Assembly: GCA_024336345.1 (NCBI GenBank)
Contig: JANFOG010000005.1
Location: forward strand, 124,001 to 188,000
Direction: 5' to 3'
Origin: Mariannaea sp. PMI_226
Taxonomy: Eukaryota; Ascomycota; Sordariomycetes; Hypocreales; Nectriaceae
Length of the DNA stretch: 64,000 nt
Within the stretch, counting starts at the first letter, position 1. Each line of letters starts with the position of its first letter. Positions 10,360 to 20,894 of this stretch are shown here, in pieces. The translations under genes and the position numbers were made by a program. Under the pieces are notes generated by a model, which did no database searches, was not told the DNA's origin, and saw nothing but the letters and a program-made list of their open reading frames with translations.

Positions 10360-11063
10360 TGGATAACTTGTTTAACATGTAGTGGACGATTGAGTTTATT
10401 CTATACGTTTATAACAGACTGAGCTTAATTAACCCGCAGAGTGTATGTTGACTCGGCCACAACCTGAACGCAAAACCCTGGCGTCCAAGGTCTCGGAGCG
10501 TCATCTGTTTAACCTCAATGATCATGCTATTTTTAGTCTTTTGGATACCAGTCTTTTATATGATGAGTTCTATCAGGTGGCATTGATCACGATAGCCTCT
10601 TCATTTTTATGATATCTACTCTTTTCACTTTTTTTCATAATTTTTCCTTCGCAAAGTTCCGGATGCCAGCGCTTTTCTGACTACTAAGGTTTCATATTTT
10701 GAATCTGCTCTATGATTTCTTTCTCTCTTTTTTATTTATCTTTTTTTGGATAGCGTTTTAGAGTTCTCCCAAACAAATTTTATGTTTTCCCTAGCTCTGT
10801 GCAGTATATTTTGTCTCAACAAAATACAATTCAATTTCACCTCTCAAATAGGGATTGAAGGAGGCATATTGAACTTGGCTTTTGCAATTTTCTTGGTTTT
10901 GCAAATTAGTATATGAAGCTTAGATCACAAGATCATTTGGGGCGCATGAGGGGAGACGAGAGGAATTTGGAATTAACGCATTGGCATGCACGGCCTTGCC
11001 AGAAAGAAAGAGCTGGGTGAATTTTATTTGGCGGTCAACTCAACTCTTCGTCTAAATTCAAGT
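10360..11063. other. AT-rich intergenic stretch, strongly T-biased
   Basis: No gene seen. Positions 10580-10860 are very T-rich on the plus strand. It lies downstream of both the FABP-like gene (plus) and the adenylation-domain gene (minus). It sits where a carrier domain would be encoded had the latter been a full-length NRPS-like gene, but I could not read any carrier-protein or reductase motif in it. Confidence 0.4.
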
Positions 11064-12677
11064 TTAGTCCGTTTTGTATAACATATCCAGTTCTTTACTA
11101 TACAAATCTACAGTCAGTTTGCGCTGTACTGTTCCTTTGCCAGCTCGAAGCATGGGCTTCTCCCGAGAGGTAAATGCGACCATATGCCTTGATATTTGTG
11201 CAGATGAGGGTGCTCTCTGGTTTGCTTTCTCAATAGTTGACCAAATCTTGTTCAGCAATCTGTTTTTCTCCAACTCATTTGCTGGTGGCTGTACGGCCTC
11301 AAGCAATAAAGCGCACTTGAATCGTCCGAAACCCGTAACAACTGCCGCACTAACTGCTGCCTCCTCTTCAATTACTGATTCCATTTCAACAGGACTAATC
11401 TTATCGCCTGTGGAGAGGATAACAATATCGTCAGTCCTGCCTTTGTACAACCAGACACCATCTTTGGAAGGATGTTTCGTGTATAAATCTTTCATCGGCC
11501 ATTCGTTCAAACCAGGAAATGTCCCGAAGATGCCTTGGTATTGCTGATATTGCGGATTTCGGACAACCACTTGCTCATAGAAGCCATCGAAGACTGGGCG
11601 GTACTCATGTCCAAACAGCGGACTGACCCGCATATAAGTCCAATCTTCCGAATCGCAGAGCTGAACTGGGAGGACACCGCACTCTGTTGAGCCCAAGCAG
11701 TTCAATAACCGGGTTTTGCTGCTAATTATGTCCCCCACTGCTTGGGGCAGCGGCCCTCCGCCAAATGTAATTTGCTTCAGCCCGGCCAAGCTTTGCAATT
11801 TTGCAGGATCCTTTACAAGATCAACCAATACTGTAGGAGGGAGACAGCTGTGTTGCACATTTCCATGCAAATGGACCGCATCCACTACATCTGCGGAAGG
11901 CGGGAACAGGCCCAGAACAACGGTGAAGCCAGCATATATCGAGGCGGGAAGTAGCATCGAGATTCCGGAGCAGTGAAATAAAGGAAATGCAAGATACACT
12001 CGTGAGCCCGCACACATGGCTGGATAGGTATCCTCAAGTCCTAGCATTGGCAGCTGCGTGAACGCATCCAAAGCGGCCACAGTCGCGTGGGTTTGTACAA
12101 TTGGCTTTGCAATTCCTGTTGACCCAGAAGTGTGCAAGACGACGAAAGGGTCAAATTTTGCATTTTCAAACGTCTTCAAGTACGGATACGGCTCGTCTGG
12201 CCCGTCTGTGAGCCAGTGTTCCATTGGCTGGATGTCAACAACACGCATAGTTGGTCTAGAGTCTAGAATGTGGCTGATTATTGGTGGTGCAAAACCCTGG
12301 TGAAGCAATAGAGTATTACAGTCCGTCTTTTCGAGCATAGAGAGGTGTGTCGGGAGGGGGTTGCGGGCCGAACTCAACAATGCCTTGTATCCGGTCTTGA
12401 TGCAGGCGACAACAATAATAGCGTAGACCACGTCTTGAGGTCCGAGGTATGTGAGCGTGGGAAAATCTTTCCCTTTCCCGAGAGTCCTTTCAAGATACCA
12501 TGAGCAACGGTTGACAGCTTTGGAGAAATCTTTTGCGTTGATATCATGAAACCCGTCTGTAATATTTTCCGTCTTGGGAACAGAATACAGGATTCGACCC
12601 GGGTCAGAAAGTGCGATATCATCCACCAAGGATGGCAAAAGTCGCTCGCCTCTGTTTTGAAAAAGCTTAGAAGCCAT
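11064..12677 (-). CDS. stand-alone NRPS-like adenylation domain (ANL superfamily)
   Basis: Adenylate-forming enzyme that would activate a carboxylic acid with ATP. It is a single exon of 537 residues from the ATG at 12677 (MASKLFQNRG). ANL core motifs are visible: the phosphate loop HTSGSTGIAKP, FGGGPLP, NCLGSTECG (A5-like), YKGRTDDIV (A7/A8) and, near the end, PMLRAGKGTVQRKL with the catalytic-lysine-type G-K. This last motif and the LYSKELDMLY tail are typical of fungal NRPS-like A-T-R or A-T-TE proteins. In those, a phosphopantetheine carrier domain follows at once; here the frame stops three residues after DMLY. It is therefore either a truncated relic of such an enzyme or a free-standing ligase. 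It lies just left of the methionine aminopeptidase pair. Confidence 0.85.
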   Translation of the reverse strand: MASKLFQNRGERLLPSLVDDIALSDPGRILYSVPKTENITDGFHDINAKDFSKAVNRCSWYLERTLGKGKDFPTLTYLGPQDVVYAIIVVACIKTGYKALLSSARNPLPTHLSMLEKTDCNTLLLHQGFAPPIISHILDSRPTMRVVDIQPMEHWLTDGPDEPYPYLKTFENAKFDPFVVLHTSGSTGIAKPIVQTHATVAALDAFTQLPMLGLEDTYPAMCAGSRVYLAFPLFHCSGISMLLPASIYAGFTVVLGLFPPSADVVDAVHLHGNVQHSCLPPTVLVDLVKDPAKLQSLAGLKQITFGGGPLPQAVGDIISSKTRLLNCLGSTECGVLPVQLCDSEDWTYMRVSPLFGHEYRPVFDGFYEQVVVRNPQYQQYQGIFGTFPGLNEWPMKDLYTKHPSKDGVWLYKGRTDDIVILSTGDKISPVEMESVIEEEAAVSAAVVTGFGRFKCALLLEAVQPPANELEKNRLLNKIWSTIEKANQRAPSSAQISRHMVAFTSREKPMLRAGKGTVQRKLTVDLYSKELDMLYKTD

Positions 12678-13550
12678 GTTCAATATAGAGAAGATGCAAG
12701 AGTAGTGAAATCGAGTCAGTTGGGCGGGATACAAGTTGGCTGTACTTGTAATTGACGTCAGCACTCAGGTGGCGTGGGGTATGGAATCCTGCAGGTCGTT
12801 GATACGGAGATGATAGACTATGAAATAAAACAGATGAGAATTTAAGTTCAAAATGCAAATATTTGTAAAGAACGCGTAATTTGATCGGCACCAGGCTGCC
12901 TAAGGCTTCTAGCAAGGACACATGGCGTAGGCTATAGCTGGATACAGAGGTTGGAGAATAGCCATATTCCTCTTGTGTCATTACGCTTTACTCCCTGGAG
13001 CATGGTCTAGGCATATGCTTGACGTGTGAGCGAATGAAGAGCGGTATTTGGAGTAAAATGCAGGGGTTTGAAACGAGGCCCCTTGAACAAAGGCGATATA
13101 GCTTGATTAGGATAGGATAGGAAATACACGAGTGGTCCAATGAGATACCTCTAAAAAAATCCATATTACTTTTGGTTCAATGGCAGGATAGTCTTATACT
13201 TCTGGTAAGCAAATTGGTGGTGGTGCAGGGGATAGTTCAATCATTCCTGATTAGATGGTCATCGTCTTGTCAATCAATAATTATCAACTCGTCATTTACG
13301 CGCATTTGGGAACTCGCCTATGAAGATAACTTATTTATCTGACATATTGTCCCGCCTTAAACATTTTGCATCTCATGGAAACTAAACGCTCAATCGTCGA
13401 AGACCAATCCGACCCCTCCGACTTCAACAGAAATTCACTTAGCTCATTTTCCCTGACCCTTTGAACACTCTTGCAATTAAAGGATTATGCAAACTCGCCT
13501 CAAAACCCAAGCTGTAATCTGTTATGAGCTATTTGGTATTAACTACGGCA
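12678..13550. other. intergenic, upstream of the adenylation-domain gene
   Basis: No gene seen. It holds the promoter of the minus-strand adenylation-domain gene and the 3' end of the minus-strand aminopeptidase. Confidence 0.5.
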
Positions 13551-14963
13551 TCAGGCGACTGAGATGCTATTCGCGTATCCTATAGCATTCGAACTCGTCG
13601 GCATAGGTATGGCGCGTCCAGGTGAGTCTTCGTTTGCTGCAGTCAAGACCTCAACGCCCGTTTCTGTCACAAGTAAGGTGTGTTCCGTAGAGTTGTTAGC
13701 AGGCGTTTGGGCTAGGGAGCCTGGCGATTGATCCTGAACCTACCAAATTGAGCAGTTCGCTTGCCATCAACAGTTACATTTGTCCATCTGTCTGGCCAAT
13801 GGACCTCCAATGGCTTTCCTAATGTGATGATGGGTTCAATCGTAAACGTCATTCCAGGCTTGCACACGCCTACTGCCTTATTTTTGCCATAATGAGGTAT
13901 CCATGGCGGTGGATGAAATTCAGTGTTAATACCATGGCCACCCCAGGTTGCGACAACAGAGCAGTTCCTGGACTTTGCGTGTTTCTCAATGACATCACCA
14001 AATTCCCGTATGAGTGTCCCAGGCTTGACCAGTTGTATGGCTTTATCCAAGCATTCACGTGCCGTCTCAACCACCCTGACGGAGTCTGGGTCCGCTCTAG
14101 CACGTTCGCCCACGTAATAGGTTGCATTCAAGTCGGAGTGGTAACCTCCGTGGTACAATGTGACGTCCAAATTGATAATGTCACCATCTAGGAGGACCCG
14201 ATGATCGGGTATACCGTGACAAACGACTTCGTTTGGAGACGTACATATCGATTTGGGAAAGTGATTGTAGTTCAAAGGTGAGGGATACGACTAGTATACT
14301 GTAAGCAATTAATCATATTAATTTAATGAATTGTGCTTACATCTCGTTCTATACAAGCCTTGTGGCAAACACTGTCGAGGTAATCTGTGGTGATGCCTGG
14401 TTTGAGCTCCGAGGCGACAACATCCAGGACTTCACGAGCTAATCGGCAAACCTTGCGCATCGCCTCTTGGCCTTTCACATCTAGGGTTGTAATCTTCGCC
14501 CTGTTCAAAAGTCGCTCTCTTTTTGGAATGCCAGTCTCGGCGTAGTCAGGGCGTGCGATCGAAATGGGAACGGTTCGCTTCGAAGACAGGGGATAGACGG
14601 GTCTGACAGGGCCCGTGAATGAATAGCTCGGGAAAGGATTATAAAATCTGGTTGCTGGAGCCTATTAGCTAGAGAAAGGCTTCGAGCAAGTGATCATTTG
14701 GACTAGTACTATCTGGGGACCGAACATTCGATGTTTTGTGTAAGGTTTTGTGTTCAGTCTGCAATAATCAGGCTTGTCAGCAGGGGCAGCTTGGACAAAA
14801 GGATAATGGAGATGCTAACCCAGTTTTTCTTGAAGCAATCTTGAGAGCAGAAATAGCTATCAATACCCATCTTTAAGCATGTTGGACACTGTAAAGCTGC
14901 AGCTGTGTTTTCACAACTCTGTCCCATACACTCGCCAGACAAATTTGACGGAATGTGGGCCAT
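13551..14963 (-). CDS. methionine aminopeptidase type 1 with N-terminal zinc-finger region, divergent copy
   Basis: Removes initiator Met from nascent proteins. Proposed exons are 14963-14820, 14758-14710, 14654-14341, 14290-13744 and 13663-13551 (388 residues). The N-terminus has the Cys-rich zinc-finger region of eukaryotic MetAP1 ([18 protein letters not shown]). Metal ligands are kept: Asp211, Asp222, His288, Glu321 and Glu352; His194 (VCHGIP) and His295 are also kept. However, the usual CGHGIG is GGHGIN. The last intron lacks its expected acceptor: where family homology puts it (13685-13686) the minus strand reads GG. The next AG (13664-13665) keeps frame but drops six residues (HTLLVT) after Glu352. 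Exon 2 is the least certain exon. The gene is head to head with a type 2 enzyme, suggesting a resistance-type copy rather than the housekeeping one (inference). Confidence 0.82.
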
Positions 14964-15350
14964 CTTTGGTGGGCTCGTTGGATAGGATGATTGGCAATGA
15001 GAGCAAAGGGAAGTCCGGTTTAAACAAAAGCATATATAAATCATTTGAAAAATAGCGAGACATGTATAAGACCCTATAAGACCGATATTGCGCCAGCCAA
15101 ACAACCAGGCTCATGTCATGTAAGTCAAAGGGCGCGCACGACTATAATTGTGGGTACTCCCCATGAATCGAATCAGCCGTTTTTGGTACCCCGGTATCTG
15201 CATCGTTGTTGGACTGGCACCCCGCGTCTCAGACTGCAGACCTTTTTCTTCTTCTTTTTTTCCTTCTTCCTTTCTTCATCTTTTCACAAAGTGAAAAGCT
15301 GAAAGGCTCCTTACGCGACTCTTTCCAGAGACAAGTCGTTCTCGTCAGAA
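14964..15350. promoter_or_regulatory. shared promoter region between divergent MetAP1 and MetAP2 genes
   Basis: These 387 bp separate the two start codons of the head-to-head pair and must contain both core promoters. The MetAP2 side has a pyrimidine-rich tract at about 15240-15290, common upstream of fungal transcription starts. No specific operator could be identified. Confidence 0.5.
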
Positions 15351-16881
15351 ATGGCGGCCAAAACATCTGAGGATGGACCCAAAACACTCCACAGTATGTC
15401 ATGCTGCTGGGTCATATTTACTTTAGACATGGCTTGCTAACTGTGGCTTTGATTATAGCCAATGCATCAAAAAGTTCAAAGAGCTCAAGCGGCTCAAGAG
15501 GAACCACTCACGATGCCGCTGCAGAAGACTCTGGCGGAGAAGCCGACGACGATGCTGAAAAAGACCTGGTTCAAGCTGCGGTTTCCACCAGTGAGGGTAG
15601 TTCCATGAAGAAGAAGAACAAGAAAAAGAACAAAAAGAAGAAGAAGAAAGCTGCCAGTGTTCAGACCGAACCTCCGTCCATTCTCGTGTCCCAACTATTC
15701 CCAAATAACACGTACCCTAAGGGCGAAGAGGTCGAATACGTGGACGATAATCGATATCGCAGTACAGATGAAGAGAAACGCTATATGGATAACATGAACA
15801 GTGATTTCCTGTCTGATTACCGCCAAGCAGCTGAGACGCATCGTCAAGTCCGCCAGTGGGCGCAGAAGAACATTAAGCCGGGCCAGACCCTCACCGAGAT
15901 TGCCAACGGTATTGAGGATAGCGTACGTCGCCTTGTTGGCCACAACGGCTTGTCTGAAGGCGATGCTATGATTGCTGGCATGGGGTTCCCGACTGGGTTG
16001 AACCTGGATGACATTGCGGCTCACTTCAGTCCCAATGCCGGCGATAAGACTATACTTTCTGAGAAAAACGTAATGAAGGTTGACATTGGCGTGCATGTGA
16101 ACGGACGCATTGTCGACAGTGCCTTCACCATGAGTTTTGATCCCATGTATGATAATCTACTTGCGGCTGTCAAGGACGCGACAAACACAGGTGTGCGTGA
16201 AGCGGGAATCGACGTTCGCCTTGGCGAGTTGGGTGGGCTCATTCAGGAGGCTATGGAAAGCTATGAATGTGAGATCAACGGGACTACCTACCCAATCAAG
16301 GCGATTCGCAATCTCGCCGGCCATACTATCCTACCGTATAGTATCCATGGCTCCAAGAGCGTTCCTTTGGTCAAGACAGATGACACCACCAAGATGGAAG
16401 AGGGCGATGTCTTTGCTATTGAGACCTTTGGCAGCACTGGCAATGGCTGGGTGGATGATCGGGGCGACGTCTCACACTACGCCCTTCGCAGTGATGCGCC
16501 GAAGGTGGACCTACGCCTCTCCTCGGCCAAATCGTTGCTAAACACTATCAAGAAGAATTTCGGTACTATTCCCTTCTGTCGACGTTATTTGGACAGATTG
16601 GGGCAAGAGAAGTACCTCCTTGGTGTAAGATATGCCAAGTTCTAGTACAGGTATCCGAGAGTAGCTAACGCTTAGGCAGCTCAATCATCTCGTCAAATCC
16701 GGCATCGTTGAAGATTACCCCCCTTTGGTTGACAAGAAGGGATCATACACGGCCCAATACGAACATGTGAGTTTTTTTATCTCAAGGTACAGACGTATAT
16801 ATCAGTATTGATGAAACATGCAAGACAATCTTGCTTAGGCCGACCGTCAAGGAAGTCATTAGCCGTGGGGAGGACTATTGA
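15351..16881 (+). CDS. methionine aminopeptidase type 2
   Basis: Cytosolic, ribosome-associated metalloprotease that removes initiator Met; the family is the cellular target of fumagillin. Exons 15351-15393, 15459-16624, 16680-16766 and 16825-16881 give 450 residues. The introns have canonical ends, the first with a GCTAAC branch site. The N-terminal acidic stretch and polylysine block (residues 65-78) are the usual MetAP2 ribosome/eIF2-binding region. Active-site residues are present: His203 (equivalent to the fumagillin-modified human His231), Asp223, Asp234, His303, Glu336 and Glu431. Departures from the usual fungal sequence include [14 protein letters not shown] where GHxIxxYxIHGGKS is common. 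It is paired head to head with a type 1 enzyme. Whether it is the housekeeping gene or an extra inhibitor-tolerant copy cannot be settled from one window. Confidence 0.93.
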
Positions 16882-17679
16882 GTTCGGACTCTGCCATGGT
16901 AGGATAGTTTTTCGCATCATAGGTTGTACGAGAGATGTGAGAGCTATTATCATCACTTTGCGAGCTGTTTACATTGAATTTATGCTTCATAACCGGTAGT
17001 CTTTATCATGGTGATCGGTTCCGTACACCCTCGACCACCTATATGTTAATCCTGTATTCCCGATGTGTTGATGTTACGGATCTCGGTTTTCGGATTTGCC
17101 ACGGTAGATATTTCCCTTACACTAGAAAATTCGGTCGCTCCACCACGTGCCTAATCAAGGGACCCCGTTTCAAGCGCTTGTTGCCATACGGAGTATCATT
17201 GTTATGTTTGCAGAGTCGCAACACTAATTTAGCGTTGGTGTCATTGATGGGAGCCGCAAAAAAAAAAAAACTTGACGGAAACTAGAAACGGGAAGCCTCG
17301 TGTAGCGATGCAGAGGATGCGTTTCTCAGAATTATTTTGGTGAAGAGTAGAAGTCTATCTCACTATTAATTGGTTCGGAACATTCGGGTTTTACATGCAG
17401 GAATTAGTGTTGTCGTCGTCGTCATGTAGAGGGCAAGCATTCTTCAATCCAAGCCTGCGGTTGGGTGGATAACCTTAGATTGACATTGGATCGCCTTACG
17501 TCAATCCAAGGGCGCACCTTTAGCTCCTCCAGTGGGGCTAAAACAATCACCACTTCAAGTAAGTAGTGTCCATAATAAGTCTGCTTGGTAGAATTTTCCG
17601 ATAATTTTGCCAGAAGAAAGCAAGAGAAGAAAGCAAGAGACTCGAGAAGGTATCGATTTTTGCGTCAGACAACCACACA
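16882..17679. other. intergenic, upstream of a monocarboxylate-type transporter
   Basis: No gene seen. It contains an A run at about 17259-17270. It carries the 3' end of the MetAP2 transcript and the promoter of the next plus-strand gene. Confidence 0.5.
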
Positions 17680-19246
17680 ATGGCTCAGGCATCCTCCATT
17701 GAGCTCGACATCTCGCAGCCGCCTAGTCCAGGCCACGAGGACTCGGATTCTCCAGAGGACCTCTTGTCGAATCGACATGAGTTTACACTCAAAAGAGTTG
17801 ACGGAGGCAAAGATGCGTGGCTGTTTCTGGCTGCTTGCTTCGTTATTGAGGCATTGACTTGGGGTAAGATATCAACATATTCTTTACTATTCATTCCCCA
17901 TCCCCAACAGTTCGCCCCCGCGAGTCTGCGGAGTAAGGACTCCTAGAATCAAAGCAACAATAACTAATCGCGGAGTGGTTGTGTATAGGCTTCCCTTTCT
18001 CATTTGGTGTCTTCCAAGATTATTACAGCACACATGAGCCATTCGCTGGGTCGACCAAGATTGCCGTCATCGGTACTTGCGCATTGGTAAGGAGATCATA
18101 TGTCGTATAGTTTCCTGATCAACCGCACCATCTAACATCCATAAGGGTATCATGTATCTTGGCCTTCCAATTGCCATGCTTGTTCAGAGATTGTACCCGA
18201 AGCAGTCCAGGTTCTCCCCTATCATTGGGCTCTTTATCATGTGTGTGGCCTTAGCCCTGAGCTCCTTTTCCCAGAACACAACACACCTCATTCTGACCCA
18301 AGGCATCTTGTATGCTGTGGGCGGAGCAATTTCATACTGTCCGTGCATTCTTTACATGGACGAGTGGTTCATCAAGCGCAAAGGCCTGGCCTATGGCGTG
18401 ATGTGGTCCGGCACGGGATTGGCTGGTTTCGTTTTGCCGTTGCTGTTCGAAGCCCTTCTCGGCCGATACGGTTTCCGTACTACATTGCGCGCCTGGTCGG
18501 TTGCCTTGTTCCTCTTGGCAATTCCTCTGGCTTACTTTATCAAGCCACGACTCCCTTACTCTGCCACCAAGCACATCAACCCTTTAAAGCTGGGTTTTAC
18601 TCTTCGTAGAACATTTCTGCTGCACCAGGCTGCCAACATCTGCCAGGCTCTGGGATTCTTTCTGCCGGGAATTTACCTCCCGTCGTTTGCTCGTACGGCT
18701 CTCGGAGCTGGCACCATCAAATCAGCTCTGACGGTGCTCCTGTTGAACGTCGCGTCAGTGTTCGGATGCGTGGTAATGGGTTTCTTGTCCGACAGGGTTC
18801 ACGTTACAACGTGCTTCCTCATCTCGGCTGCAGGAACGACGATCGGAACTTTTTTCCTGTGGGGGTTTTCAACCAATCTCGCCGTCTTGTATCTCTTCTG
18901 TATTGTGTACGGCTTCTTCGCGGGGTCATACACTTCCGCCTGGCCCGGAGTTATGCGACAAGTCACTTCGGCGCCGATGCATCGGGACGACGCTGGCGCT
19001 CGTTCCGGTCCGAGCAGTGGAAACACCTTTGATCCAGCAATGGTCATGGGTGTCTTGTCCGCCGGGCGCGGCATTGGAAACATCCTATCCGGACCCCTCA
19101 GCGGCGCACTTCTCAAAGGCATGCGGTGGAAGGGCGAGGCCGCCGCAGGCTATGGCACTGGATACGGGACGCTGATTGTATTTACTGGGACGACAGCCCT
19201 CGCCGGCGGGGCAACGTACATATTCAGGAGACTTGGCTGGATGTAA
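17680..19246 (+). CDS. MFS transporter, monocarboxylate (MCT/riboflavin-type) family
   Basis: Exons 17680-17863, 17989-18086 and 18146-19246 give 460 residues. After a 40-residue cytosolic N-terminus rich in Ser/Pro/Asp, it has the fungal MCT-family opening WLFLAACFVIEALTWGFPFSFG and about twelve membrane segments. A DEWFIKRKGLAYG loop matches the R-K-G-L-A-x-G conserved in the family, and GRGIGNILSGP lies in the late region. The substrate is unknown. A second member of the same family is encoded at 46013-47409; both have their first intron in the same Gly codon of the LT/SLWG motif. Its place beside the aminopeptidase pair and the adenylation enzyme could mean metabolite export, but that is only positional. 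Confidence 0.88.
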
Positions 19247-20345
19247 GCACAACAACACGGTTCATGGCTCACCACAGTGCGTTGTTCGGAATTTTCAATC
19301 AGGCCATGTTATTCAAAAGTTTTTGTTTTTGGTACACCACGCGTCAACCTAACGCATACAAAATAAAGGTCAGACATTGTTGTGGTCTTAGTCCCAGGAG
19401 GATGTGTCAGTTTGTTGTTTAGTTAGATGGATATAAAATGTCGGAGCTGAGGGCTGGTTACGTGCCGCAAATCAGGTACCAGTAGGTATTTTAGCTATCA
19501 TACCTGATTTGATGAAAACCAATGCATTATCAATCTTACTATTTAGCTGAATTTCAGTATGTTGATATCCAATTCTAATTGGTGAAATTTCAGCCAACTG
19601 TCGTACGCCAGTCAGACCGACCTTTCACATGAATTATGTACCACCATACAGCTATGCCCCGATAGGAGTGTGCAATGTTACAGGGATGTCTTGCAACTGA
19701 AAAGCAAATCTCATTCAAATTTTCTAATTTTAGCTAGGTGAGTTCTATAGTCTTGTTTTACTGCATCCAAAGCCCAGCCACGGTCTCACTCAGCCTCAAT
19801 TCGCTCACTTTGCTTCTGATAGCCCCTTGCGGCTTGTCCGTTCGTTGCCCTCCTCCCCTTCAGGATTGGACTGATTGACTGGCTGGCAGCTGAGTCCAGG
19901 CCCTGACCGCGGGGACCGCGGGGAGCTGTGCTCGTATTTACCCCCGCAATTCTCGGTAGAGCACCCAACTGGTCAGGGGGAAATGGTGGCTGGTGAGGTC
20001 TCCAATCAACTGCTGCAGGCTGGTAAATGGAGGCTTGGCCAACGCATGTCGTGGAGATGACCCGTCGCTGGATGCCGAGAGTTGGCGTCGGCTTGTTCCA
20101 GACACCTTATGGGCTGAGAAGCAACTAGACAGGCTAGTTGGCGATCACAACCGGTCAGGATGCTTGCTTGCTTGTCAATGTCATCACGAATGCTTGGGGA
20201 AGCTTTCCGACCTCTCCTCAATCCTCATTTTTCGTATATAATGCTTGAGCATCACCCTCCAAAAATTTCTCATCACTCACCACCACTCAGCTCTTTTATC
20301 ACCTTTCAATTTCTTACTCAATCGAAAACAAATACCAACCTCAAA
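19247..20345. other. intergenic, upstream of the PhiA-like gene
   Basis: No gene seen. The last 150 bp are C/T- and A-rich with a TATA-like box, consistent with a strong promoter and short leader for the wall-protein gene. Confidence 0.5.
20235..20242 (+). promoter_or_regulatory. TATA-like box of the PhiA-like gene
   Basis: TATATAAT lies about 105 bp upstream of the ATG at 20346. It is followed by a pyrimidine-rich leader and an A-rich stretch just before the start codon, as in highly expressed fungal genes. Confidence 0.5.
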
Positions 20346-20894
20346 ATGCAGATCAAAAGCCTCCTCCTTGCCCCTCTCGTAGCTGCTGGCTTCGCTTCCG
20401 CAGCTCCCTCAAAGCCCGTCAACTTCGAGGTTCTCGCCCTGCACCCTGCCAGCGGCTTTCACTTTGAAGGTCTCCAGGCCGCCCGGGGTGGCTTCTATCT
20501 GAAGCTCCCCAACGAGAAGGCCGTCTGCTCTGCCAAGTCTGACAATACTGGCACTCTGCAGCTCATTGATGGTGAGCTCCAGCTCTACACGACTTCCAGC
20601 ACCAAGCAAAAAATCTTCGTCGACCGTTCTGGCATGGGCCAGGGCGTCTTCCGATACACCACGTCCAATTCTTTCCCCAGTCGCTTCGAGCGCAAGGGCT
20701 GGAAGATTGACGGCAACGGCAACCTGAACTTCAACGGCGCCGGCCTCATCGCGTGCCCCGGCGGCATCAGTAGCTCCTGGACCATCTGGGTCAACGCAGG
20801 TGTTGCCAACCCCGGCGGCAACAAGAACTGCCTCCCTTTCGTCGCACGAGCTATCACCAACAGCAAGCCCAACAGTTGCAAGTACACTCAATAA
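20346..20894 (+). CDS. secreted PhiA-like cell wall protein
   Basis: A single exon of 182 residues. The signal peptide spans about residues 1-20 (MQIKSLLLAPLVAAGFASAA). The mature part starts around PSKPVNFEVLALHPASGFHF, matching the opening of fungal PhiA-type cell wall proteins (phialide/conidium-associated, roughly 180-190 residues) in which F-x-V-x-A-L/M-x-S-A-S-x-I/F-H-F recurs. Few cysteines are present (three visible). Codon use is strongly C-ending, unlike the neighbouring accessory genes, which fits high expression. The frame is open upstream to 20160, but the ATG at 20346 is chosen because it starts the signal peptide and follows a TATA-like box and A-rich context. The precise role is inferred from family likeness only. 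Confidence 0.82.
   Translation: MQIKSLLLAPLVAAGFASAAPSKPVNFEVLALHPASGFHFEGLQAARGGFYLKLPNEKAVCSAKSDNTGTLQLIDGELQLYTTSSTKQKIFVDRSGMGQGVFRYTTSNSFPSRFERKGWKIDGNGNLNFNGAGLIACPGGISSSWTIWVNAGVANPGGNKNCLPFVARAITNSKPNSCKYTQ

Noticed and set aside
11064..19246. A complete fumagillin-type biosynthetic cluster
   Set aside because: Only the aminopeptidase pair recalls such clusters. The terpene cyclase, PKS, P450, dioxygenase and methyltransferase expected for the pathway are not in the window.
20409..20891. 160-codon minus-strand frame opposite the PhiA-like gene
   Set aside because: Antisense shadow of a highly biased gene; repetitive Val/Ala/Glu/Gly composition and no motif.
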